From assembly GCA_036874045.1 (NCBI GenBank), contig CM072336.1:24813501-24877500 (forward strand): a stretch of DNA of 64,000 nt, read 5' to 3'. Made by a program: the position numbers and the translations under genes. The DNA comes from Cymodocea nodosa (taxonomy: Eukaryota; Streptophyta; Magnoliopsida; Alismatales; Cymodoceaceae). Positions 12,180-22,321 of this stretch are shown piece by piece. How positions within the stretch are numbered: the stretch's first letter is position 1; each line of letters starts with the position of its first letter. Under the pieces are notes generated by a model. That model saw nothing but the letters and a program-made list of their open reading frames with translations, had not been told where the DNA came from and ran no database searches.

Positions 12180-12251
12180 CCAAGTTGGGGTACAATGCCA
12201 TTAAAATCCTTGAGGTCGCATGTTCGACCTCCCATGATACCCTCAACTTGG
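12180..12251 (+). other. Long two-stem hairpin with a tRNA T-arm-like inner stem
   Basis: Outer arms CCAAGTTGGGGTA (12180-12192) and ATACCCTCAACTTGG (12237-12251) pair with one bulged base. An inner perfect stem GAGGTCG (12212-12218) / CGACCTC (12225-12231) encloses CATGTT. The inner part resembles a Pol III B-box/T-arm (GTTCGA). It lies between the 5S-like segment and the primer-site-like TGGTATCAG. Confidence 0.65.
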
Positions 12252-12265
12252 TGGTATCAGTTTGA

Positions 12266-13500
12266 ACATACGTTGTGTGATGTGCATTGTGTGACAGTGG
12301 TTGTAACTCTGCTAAGGCGTGTGCACGGTACCCCTCTAACAATAATAATAAATTATGGGTCATCTTGCTTCTTCAATGATTTCTTTATTTTCCTTTCTTT
12401 ATTCATGATTTCATTCCATTTACGCTTCAATTTACATTACCCTAACGCTTCGTTGGTTATATTTTAAAATTTCAGACTCTTTTATATTTGAAAGGATTGC
12501 CACCATAGTAAAATATTTAGAGTATACTACAAGAGATGATACTCTTTATGTTGCATATCCCAGCTGAAATTTGTTTTCTAGATAAACTAACTAACCTGCA
12601 TAATTTGAATATACCATTATAACTGCATTATTTATTGTTTCATTCTTAAGTTAGATGAAAGTCCTCTTGTTGATGTAAACGTTAAACCCTTCAATACTAC
12701 AATTCTTAACAGCAATTAAGGCAATCCATTTAATGACAGCACCTCTAAACAATGTAAAAGAAAGTCCAATACGGAAAGGAGACTACAAGAAAACGTCTTA
12801 ATGCAAATTAACTCTTTTGGATCTCTGATTAGTGACTTTCAAGCAACGAGGGATGGATCGTCAATCGAGAAATGCATGAAAATGCCAGATGCTAATGGCA
12901 TTGAATAAGATTCACAGTTATAGATTTTTGTTCTCATGAAGTTTAAAACCACGTCAATATTGGAATGACTGAAAATGAGTTTTGATGTTTTTATAAACTA
13001 CGACGTATTTTACACGTTACTCAAATATAATAAAAATGTTCTTGCACTGCAGTGAAACATGAATGTAAAGTACCATCTTCTTTTTTGAATTAAAGTTTAC
13101 ATGGTAGTTAAAATTTATGTACCCTAATTAAAAATCAATGTATAGTGATTTAAAATTTATGTATTGGTTTTAAGTCATTTTTATATGCTCGTCTGAATAT
13201 TACTCTTGTCGGAATTAATGAAAAAAGGTTAAACTCTATGATATTTTGCCTGATCGGCAGTTGCTTATTTTCATCGATAAGCAAAAATGACGAATACTTA
13301 GATTACTAGTTTATTTTCATATGCTGGATTAAAATAGTCATAATCAAATTCAGGTAGTCATAAGTTTACGAACGTGCTAAATTTAGATTTTAAAGTACGA
13401 TTAATTATAAAGATCATTGATCTATCAAGAACAAAATTTTAATGTAAAAAACTGAATTGGGCTCATTTTAAAATATTAAACTAACGTTTTCTAAAATTTC
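12266..13500. other. AT-rich intergenic region
   Basis: No gene, RNA or transposon protein recognised. A short AAT run lies near 12341. The remainder is unremarkable. Confidence 0.45.
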
Positions 13501-14002
13501 AATGTAAATTGTCCAACGCGACCAAGCTAAACGACGCGAGTCAAACGGTCAAATCTGCTTCGATATGCGTTCACGGATCCGTAGATCCGAGCACGCGCTC
13601 CGGAGCCGCAGGCACAAACAAACGCGTCTTTTTAAGATAAATTAGAGGGACAGATCCGACTAAAAATTAAAATTTATCGTCTTTTTATAAACTTTATTTA
13701 TTTACCCACGGAAAAGTTATTAAACGGTTTAGAAGAGCATGTGTCAGGAACTAACGAAGTTTCAATCAATGCAGAAGACGGAAATAATAAATAAATCGCA
13801 ATGTAAAAAAGTTTAAACAAAAAGGAAGAAGACAAGCGAGCACAGGCGACCTCGTGCCGGCGAGGGAATCGGCGGGGGCACCTGAGGCGGACGCCATGTG
13901 TGAGATCATGACATCACGTGCGCTACTTCTCTTTCTCCTGCCTCGATCCTCATGTCGATCTCGTCTCCGACATCACATGCCGTCGTCGCCACCCTCCCTT
14001 CG

Positions 14003-14034
<32 letters not shown>

Positions 14035-14230
14035 ACATCATCTCTGCAACATCACACGCCGTCGTCGCCCTTCAAAAGAAACACAGAGAGAGAGAGAGAG
14101 AGAGAGAGAGGAGGTGTTCTTCAGGTCGGTGGGCTCTCGACCAGCCTTTGAAGTTTGAAGTTCGAAGTGATCTCCGCTCCACGCAACGAATGTTGCCGAC
14201 TCGTCCGATAGACACGTGCCATCTTACGTT
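13501..14230. other. GC-rich islands without a recognisable gene
   Basis: Two GC-rich blocks (about 13510-13630 and 13840-14230) stand in AT-rich sequence. They contain CGTCGTCGCC repeats, a G-box CACGTG at 13915-13920 and another in GACACGTGCC (14211-14220). Open frames across them are mostly microsatellite translation (Arg-Glu repeats). They may be promoter or first-exon remnants or part of an uncharacterised element; no coding family fits. Confidence 0.4.
13968..14111. repeat. 79-bp tandem duplication ending in (AG)n
   Basis: RACATCACAYGCCGTCGTCGCC begins at 13968 and again at 14047. Each copy ends in a pure AG run (14008-14034 and 14085-14111). The microsatellite therefore seems to have been duplicated along with the unit. 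Confidence 0.8.
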
Positions 14231-14750
14231 AGTTTGAAGTACTCGTCTTTCCGCCTTTTTACGCGTTCGGGAGTGGCTTTTTTTTTCTTTTTTTTTCGAA
14301 ATTAGATAAATACCTTCGTGTTATCGAAGCGAGACGCCTTTTCTAGTATAATTCTACGATTGCGTTTCAGTTTTGTTTATTATAAAAACATACATGTTAT
14401 AAATATTATAAATTCCCAACCAATTAAGATTTGAATCTAACGTAACCACCCCCCACACTGATCACGACCCCAAACTTTAAAATTCCCAACCTGTGGCCTG
14501 TGACATGTGATTCCTGAGGTGGGTGGGAGGGTAATCATGGTTATAAAGGCCGAGAAGTTTCCTTAATAAATGCCACGGCATATCCATTTCGGTACGGATT
14601 ATATATTTCTTATTAAGCGAAATCCTGGAATTTTCTCAATAATTCAGGACAAACTCCGACGTCGTGTCCGTCATTTCTCGGACCATTATATATATAATTC
14701 CATGTCCGCAAACAAGGTTGCCCAGCAGCTGTATTTTATGGTTCAAAGCA

Positions 14751-14769
14751 TATATATATATATATATAT
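14751..14769. repeat. (TA)n microsatellite
   Basis: Uninterrupted alternating TA over 19 bases. Confidence 0.95.
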
Positions 14770-15343
14770 TGTATGTAAGATATGATCTTATAAATAATTT
14801 TGTTAGAGATAGAGGAGAAGTTGGTTGTTATATTTATTGAAGGTAAGATAAAAGAAAATTAGCTGAGATGATTTGATCATATTTTTAAGAGATTAATTAA
14901 GGAATGCATGGTTACAGGAAGAGAATTAATTAATTAATGTAAAAGAAAATTGGAAGAGTAGAGGAAGGATCAAAAAGAAAAATAAATTATATTATAAGAG
15001 GCTTTGTGTACTTGGAAATTCACCAAAAAGAAAAGAAAATATTTTCTTTTCACTGAAAATAAGTTAGCTGTTCTGTGCCCATTTTACATTGAAAAATAAA
15101 TTATATTGGTGTTCATCGTACGCTTAAAAATGAAAAAAAATTAATAATCAATTGGTTTCACCTGATTATTATTATTTTTCATTTTCTTTGCACAAGCACC
15201 TCATGTAGTTTAACCCAAAAATATAATACAATTTCATTTCTTTTTGATGGTAGCCTGAAATCTTATCAATTTAATTTCTTTTCTGTCGAGCAACACAAAT
15301 CCTGAACTTGAGTGACGAAGTTATCAATTTAATTTTCAAGTTA

Positions 15344-15344
15344 T

Positions 15345-15380
<36 letters not shown>

Positions 15381-15382
15381 TA
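15344..15382. repeat. (AC)n(AT)n compound microsatellite
   Basis: About eight AC units followed directly by about eleven AT units. Confidence 0.95.
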
Positions 15383-16183
15383 TTCGCTACAAATTGAGTG
15401 TCTGTCGTAAATACTAGAAAATTGTGTGCAAATTAGTCCGATGACATATATAATCTAATCATAAAAGTTTACTAAGTAGTGCCCATCTTTTTATTAATAT
15501 TTTTTATTTTTAAAATTTAAAAATAAATATATAATTAGTCAATTTATAGTACAATCCGGTACGGATGAAATTTTTATGATAATACGAGTTATATTCATTA
15601 TGAATTTTCAGTTAAAAATAAATGGATAAAATTTGAAGAAAAATATTGAATTTTAAGACCTTCGAATCAAAGATGAATAATTATTTAATATAAATAAAAA
15701 TTTTACAATGGGTTTATAATCGTCTAATATTAAAAAATATATATATCACTACTTTGACTTATATATTGTTTAATTTACAATAAAATTAAACTGATGCTTA
15801 AAAAATTACTCTAGCATAGGTGCTAAGAAATCTCACCATAATCCGATGCACTTTATGTTTTTGAAATTCTTCGGTTCCACATGACGTGATATTGACGGAT
15901 ATCTACCATTCATCAATGGTGTCCCTTGATTCAAAATCAGATACAAACACTACTATATTATAAAAAATAGAGAACTTTCGTTCAAATTCAAACAAAACCC
16001 AGCATCATAAAAAAATCTATATGTATGTAAGTAATCTAATCTGCTTAATTAATTAATTAATTGGAGCATTAGAATCATTTAATGATGCCCTTTGTCTTCT
16101 CCTAGGTCTGCTGTCACCTCCAAGGTCAAGTAGGTGGTTTCCCTTTTTTGTCCATCACCTGTGTGCTGTTGAAAAACGGAGAA

Positions 16184-16208
16184 AGAGAGAGAGAGAGAGA
16201 GAGAGAGA
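16184..16208 (+). repeat. (GA)n microsatellite in the probable GT31 5' leader
   Basis: About twelve GA units some 430 bases upstream of the ATG, in a purine-rich stretch reaching about 16290. GAGA repeats in plant leaders are known binding sites for BBR/BPC factors; a role here is inference. Confidence 0.85.
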
Positions 16209-16635
16209 TGAGGAAGAGGGAGATTTGCAGTTTTGTGTGAAGGGTAGAGAGAGAAAGATAGCAGGGAGAAGAGGAGAGGAGGAAGTGGAGGAAACACCAT
16301 CACACGTTTTTTATGTTACTGGTGGTTGTTCACTTTCATCCTCCTCCTTTCATCCAAATGTGCCTTGTCTCTTCTAATTCTGCGCTTGCACCGGCTTCCA
16401 CAAGGATCCCTTCATCATTATAATCACTGGAGTTTAGAAGAGCCCACCAGCATTGGTTCTTCTGGTGTGATGCTGTAGTTGTGCTGTGCCAACCTGCACA
16501 TCTCTACCAGGAGGCGTAGATTTTGAGTGGATTGTTCGTGGTTCTTTTGTTCTTGGGTGAATTGTTCGTGGCCCTTTTTTTTGGGTGAATTGTTCGTGGT
16601 CTTTTTTTAGGGGTGTTTGTTTTTTTTTTTCAATC

Positions 16636-19600
16636 ATGTCTTGGAAGAGTAGAGGAGGAGGGGGAGGGGGAGGAGACACTCGGGTCGTGTCGAGAAAATG
16701 GACCATCTTGCTCTGCATCGGCAGCTTCTGTGCGGGACTTTTCTTCACCAACAGGTGCGTGCTCCGTGGGTTCACATCTCCTGGTCAAATTGAGATTTGA
16801 GTTTCTCTTAAATTTCCTCGTCCGTGCTGTTCCCTGATTTGGGTATTGGAATGGAAGATTTGTGGGACGGCTGTTTTTTTCTTTCTCTTGTTTGTTTTCC
16901 TTGCCATCGATCCAATTCCTGATCTTGAAAGATCGAGGTAAAAGATGAAGTTTTAGCGAATCAAATATTCAAAATTTGTTGGTCGATGGCGTCGACCTCT
17001 GGCAACTCTAGTCATGATTCCAGGATTATCTTTGGTTGGCTAGCTCTAAATTAAGTTCCAAATGCGCTGGAATTTATTTATGAATAAATATTTCATGTTT
17101 AGTAGAGGGTTGCTCTTGCTTCAGATAAAAGTGATTACATCCTGTGTACAGTAGTCATTTTTACCATGCTGCCAAAAATTTGATGCAGTTCTTTATGCGT
17201 ATTGCTTGCAGAATGTGGACAATGCCTGAGGGTAACGCAATGACAAAAGTAAACCAAGATATTAAGATCCAGCTACCTTTGGATGGATGTGATTCGAAAA
17301 CATCCCATGTCAGTACTTTTAGTTTTTTTTTTCACTGTTTTGAATCATTGAAATGTGATCGGGGCCACTAGAAGGCAGAGGCGACTTCTTTGTTTTCCTA
17401 TACGTTGTTAATATTTTTATTTTGGAAACAAAAAAAATGGCTTAATATGTTGCTTAGAATCTTTTTATATTGGGAGGTGTTACCTCTCTCAAGGAATGAT
17501 AAATCTAAGGCTTAATAGTTCCAGTTATTTCCATGTCATCGCACTGTTCTTATGTTGTTTTATCTTTATTCTCCAAAGATATTTACTTTTCTCTTTTGTA
17601 ACATAATCTTCTTCCATTTAATCTTTATCTCCTTGTGTGAAGTTAATTTTGGTTTATGAATAGTTCATCATTATACTTTACAGAAGGATGAAAGACAGTA
17701 TTCTATGGAGTCCATGGGGGAACCCTCAAAGACTTCTACTCAGTAAGGATACATCATGGTTGTATCTTTGTTAAATTTGGAGATTGTGCTTGATTTCAAC
17801 TGCTTGAGACCAAATGCACCCACTTTCTAGATTAGTGTTTTTACTAAGTGATATCTTCGTCTGCAGAAATCTGGATAAAACAATTTCAAATTTAGAAATG
17901 GAATTAGCAACTGCAAGGGCTACCCAGCAATCCATAGTGAATGGTTCTCCAGTGTCAGAAAGCCTTGGAGAGACTGAAACCATTGAAAAACGGAAATATC
18001 TAATGGTTGTGGGAATTAATACTGCTTTCAGCAGCCGCAAAAGAAGAGATTCTGTTCGAGCTACGTGGATGCCACAAGGTCAGTGCTATATGAATTATCT
18101 TTCTTGATTATTGTTATTATTCTCTTTGTTCGCTGTTGACCCTTTTGTTTTTACACAAAAGGAGAAAATAGAAGGAAGCTTGAAGAGGAGAAAGGAATTA
18201 TCATTCGATTTGTAATTGGGCATAGGTAAGAGATTTTACAAGGCACATACTGTAGAATACATTCATTTGATAATTGTTAAGGTTCTATTCTTTTTTGATC
18301 CATTGGACATGTGCTTTTTATATATTGACATGCCATATCTTTTCCTTTCATTTCTTGTTTCTTGTCTAATTCATGGTGGTGAGTTATCAATTTCATACAA
18401 TCTTTATCATGAACTTTAATAGCCCTGGTATAAACAATTTCTTGGAGCTAAAATGAGTTCAATGTAACCAAGAACGTTGGACAAACAAAATAAGGAAAGA
18501 ACATACAAAAGAAAAAGGTAAAAAAGAAGGTTATCAAAAATCTAAAAGCTCGTGGCAATAACCAACAATATCCCTACATGGAATAAAAAAGACTACCACA
18601 ACCATAGTCAATCATTCAACCGTGGTTGTGCAACCACTAGAGGTTCCAATCGCAGGAATTGATGCATCAACAACAATTTCAGTCTCTTGTAGAAGACCAT
18701 GCATAAAATTATTGGATATAAAAAGGGAAAAAAAGAAAGAAACAATAGGAACAAAAGGGAAGCCTGTTAAGAATATAGAAGTTGAAAACAACGGATGCAT
18801 GTTCCAGCATGGAACAAAAAGATAACAAATAATGATTACCACAACTCAACCACAATGGTCCAATTACAAGCTCTGATCACACAACGATTGATGCATCAAT
18901 AGCAATGCTGCTGTCCAGTAAGAAAGAGTTCCACGTAATCACCACATTGTACATATTGCCCTTGGATTCAGATGACCCTTTTGTACTCCATGAAAACTTT
19001 TTGTGCCACCATACCTCATGACAGAGGATAAACGATTGCAGCCATTTTCTAGGATAAACAGATTCAAGTGAACTGAGGTTACTAAGAAGTCAAGATGCCT
19101 AGGCAATGCTTAGGTATTCGGATTAGATGAATTTCTTAATTTTGAGACTTGATTATTTATATATATGTTCAAACCCGATTAGGGTATGCTTACTTTTTTT
19201 TTGTGTGCATGTTTTCATATGTTTACATGTATCTATAATGTTCAGTGTTCATTATCGAGGGTTGAAAAACCTTCAATGTGGGTGTTTTAGGGTTGACATT
19301 TTTTCAAGGGAAAAACTCATTAAACACAAATAATACAGTGGAACGTTACAGGATTCATTACTAGATCCAATAAGGATCCGGTTTAAAAAATAAAAAAAAG
19401 ATGAGACATCCTTCCAAATGGCAAGATGTCATGCCTGGTCCCCTAGCACTGCATAGGCATCTCCTAAACACCTATCTTAACAACCATGAAGTGAACTAAA
19501 GTTAACATTTGAAAGAAAAGGTCAACTTATCTATAATGATTACCCTCAGTGAACCCTTGCAATCCTTTTCCTAAGATAACCAGATTTAAGTGAACTAAAA

Positions 19601-22321
19601 TCAACATTTGAAAGTGGAAGTTAACTCATTTCTATTGTTTACTTGACCGAAACTTTTAATAGGAAAAAATCACCCTTGCACCCTTTTTAACTTTTTTGTG
19701 GTCTACACCCAACAGTGCAGATGATTGATAAAAACAAAAATGGAAAACAAGTGCAGAATGGTCCACCCAAAAGAGTGCAAATGTTTTGTAATGGAATGGT
19801 ATTTATGGGTATACGGTAACTGTTATTTATCCAAAGTTGTGAATAAAAGCAACAAACCATTTTATAAGATACCTTTCCTGATTTTTGACATGAAGCAAAT
19901 CCAATTTGCAGGCTGACCATTGCATGTCAATGCTACTTTGTAGCTCATTTTATAAAACTGTGAATTATTGTGTTTTAATATCCTAAAAACTCCAAAGAAT
20001 TTGAATCTTGTGACACATGGTCTGATTGAGAATGCTTTGCTTTTTACTGGTGACTTGTTCTCTTTTCCATTTTCTTACAGATACTGGTGCTATTCTATTA
20101 AATTCTATAGTATTGTTTTTCGATAATTTTCTATACCATGCTATGGATATCTGGTCTACAATACTAAAAAATTGAAATTTTAATGTATTGGGCATTACCA
20201 GTGCCACACCGGGTGGTATTCTAGATAGAGCCATTGAAGCTGAGGATAGGAAGCATGGTGACTTCATGAGATTGGTAAATTCTCATGATTCTCTAAATTT
20301 GGTGTAATTCTTATTTTGTCATGCATGCTTGATCTCCATTTTTCAATGTATTTCCTTATTATTCTCTTTGCAGGATCATGTCGAAGGATACCTTGAATTA
20401 TCTGCAAAGACAAAAACATATTTTGCAACTGCTGTATCTACATGGGATGCAGATTTCTACATTAAGGTTGATGACGATGTACATGTAAATATTGGTGAGT
20501 AATACCTGAAAGGCTATACATCTGTCTTTCATATTATATTTCTACTCTGTTAAAGATGATATCTGAAACATAATGGCATGATTTGTTGTTGTCTTCTTCT
20601 ACCTTATAAGACATTTGAGGGAGAAACGACAAGTTTAAAAAAATATTACCAACATCAAAAACTATTTTGTGTTATGGAACCCATATCATAGAATTATTAT
20701 TGAAACTGCACAAAAGTGCTAATTTTTGTGCTGATGATATCGTAACCACCAAATGTGATGATAATTATGTCAAGTACCATGGCCATTTGAATTCTGATCG
20801 CTCAAATAACAACACAAGGATTTAATTTGTAGATAATATAGGTCTTTTATTTCATATAATTATTAATATAGGTTTAGGTTTCATTTATGAATGAATATAA
20901 TCTTTCTTCACTTCTCCCATACAATATTATCTTATTTCACTCCTGCTAATATAGTTGCATTTCTTCTTCAAATTTCAATCATATTTAATTCTCTCATCAG
21001 GACTGTTTCATTCTATTGTGCAACATACATACACTTTGATAAATTTTGATTCGCACAAACCCAGTGGTTGTTTTCCCATTTTTCAGTTTTCAGTGTATAT
21101 ATCTGGCTTTTTTTCCCCTTCCCTGCTCTGCGTTGTCGAACCACATCATTACCTTTAAGAGAAAAGTAACACTTCTTTCATTTTGTATGGTTTTTCTTTT
21201 GTTATATTTGCTGTTTTTTATTGGAACAGCTACACTTGGAACAACCTTAGCTAGATACCGTTCAAAACCTCGTGTTTACATTGGATGTATGAAGTCTGGT
21301 CCCGTTCTGGCTAAGAAGTAAGTTACACAAATTATCATTTGAATTGAGTTGGCATCACCATTGAGCATACGTCTTTGATCTTTCACTTTGGTGTAGGGGG
21401 GTCCGATACCATGAACCAGAGTACTGGAAGTTTGGAGAAGAAGGGAACAAGTACTTTCGGCATGCAACCGGACAACTTTACGCCATTTCAAAAGACCTAG
21501 CAACCTATATTTTGATAAACCAGTAAGCAAGGGCTTCATATGAAAACATGCTTATTAAGTAGGGACAACTACTACTTATATGTCAATGTTAATGTATTCC
21601 CCAAACCTTGTGCTCAGGCATGTGCTGCACAAGTACGCCAACGAGGATGTTTCTCTGGGGTCTTGGTTTATTGGGTTAGATGTGGAACACATAGATGACC
21701 GCAGATTATGTTGTGGTACCCCACCTGGTAATGTTTCCTATTGATAAAGGTTCATTTATGTTTCATCATTCTTCTTTCTTTCAAAGGAATAGTGTACTAA
21801 CCAGCTTCTGGCTACCTGGCATCCATGAGAAGTGATATGGTCTGCTCAGGGAAAACAATGTACAAGCTGGTGTGGTTGCAGTAGCACTGCATCAGATCTT
21901 CTTCACATTGTTGCTTCACCACAATGCTTGCATCAAGCCAATCCTATTGCTGTGGTTTCTAGATGTTGGTTTAACCTAATGTTACTAAAAAATGCAAAAC
22001 AAACACCATACGGATTGAAAAAGAAAAACATTAAATTGTCCTTACAACGGCTGTTTAGCAGTGATTTCAGAAAAAAAAAGAAACAGTTCGCATCTAAATC
22101 TGTTTAATGACCACTTTTTCTGTTTTTTAAGAACACATTGATTTAACCAAGACATTGTTGTCTTCTCCACAGACTGTGAGTGGAAGGCACAGGCAGGCAA
22201 CCTCTGTATTGCCTCCTTTGATTGGGCCTGCAGCGGCATCTGCAGGTCAGCGGAGAGACTGAAGGTGGTACACCAACGCTGCGGTGAAGGGGCAAATGCT
22301 TTGTGGAATGCAGCTTTCTAA
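16636..22321 (+). CDS. GT31 beta-1,3-galactosyltransferase with DUF4094
   Basis: Complete gene of 11 exons: 16636-16754, 17212-17308, 17684-17742, 17867-18078, 18162-18225, 20202-20274, 20374-20494, 21230-21317, 21397-21522, 21618-21727, 22173-22321 (1218 nt, 405 residues); every junction is GT-AG and in phase. It is a type II Golgi protein: short basic N-terminus with a Gly7 run (residues 7-13), one membrane anchor at about 22-37 ([16 protein letters not shown]), and a DUF4094 stem with [14 protein letters not shown]. The GT31 domain has [15 protein letters not shown], the metal-binding DDD at 241-243 (KVDDDVHVN), [21 protein letters not shown] and [13 protein letters not shown]. It ends in a Cys-containing tail ([16 protein letters not shown]). 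GT31 members of this class transfer galactose from UDP-Gal, mostly onto arabinogalactan-protein or N-glycan acceptors; the exact acceptor cannot be read from sequence. The start is the first ATG of the leader frame that gives a short N-terminus before the anchor. It appears functional. Confidence 0.95.
19075..19488. mobile_element. Mutator-like miniature inverted-repeat element in GT31 intron 5
   Basis: A 414-bp insertion flanked by the 9-bp direct repeat AAGTGAACT (19066-19074 and 19489-19497). The ends are inverted: GAGGTTACTAAGA at the left and CATGGTTGTTAAGA read from the right. ATGCCTAGGCA-like motifs lie just inside each end. It has no coding capacity. The 9-bp duplication suggests the Mutator superfamily. 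Confidence 0.6.
19498..19640. repeat. Local 99-bp tandem repeat around the miniature element
   Basis: AAGTGAACTAAA.TYAACATTTGAAAG occurs at 19489 and at 19588 (offset 99). The segment CAGATT(C/T)AAGTGAACT, preceded by similar sequence, also occurs left of the miniature element at 19060-19074. This gives an uninterrupted copy of the target site at 19581-19615. Confidence 0.7.

Larger units (their letters stand above)
12009..12265 (+). mobile_element. Cassandra-like TRIM LTR / 5S-derived retroelement relic (tentative)
   Basis: A 5S-rRNA-like segment (12041-12162) is followed by a hairpin (12180-12251) and then TGGTATCAG at 12252-12260, which matches the first nine bases of the usual initiator-Met-tRNA primer-binding site of plant LTR elements (TGGTATCAGAGC). 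Cassandra terminal-repeat retrotransposons in miniature are known to carry 5S sequence inside their LTRs next to such a primer site, so this is the best known match. I cannot find a clean LTR start, a CA-3' LTR end, a polypurine tract or a second LTR. Boundaries are therefore approximate, and a dispersed 5S pseudogene or 5S-headed SINE remains possible. Confidence 0.55.
14231..16160. other. AT-rich intergenic region upstream of the GT31 gene
   Basis: No gene recognised. It contains a TA run (14751-14769), an (AC)8(AT)11 compound microsatellite (15344-15382) and TTAATTAATTAA runs near 16045. The last part should hold the GT31 promoter, but I see no convincing TATA box. Confidence 0.45.

Noticed and set aside
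12212-12231. tRNA gene
   Set aside because: Only a T-arm-like stem is present; no acceptor, D or anticodon arms of normal spacing.
13918-14158. ORFs with Arg-Glu repeats
   Set aside because: Translations of GA microsatellites; no conserved part.
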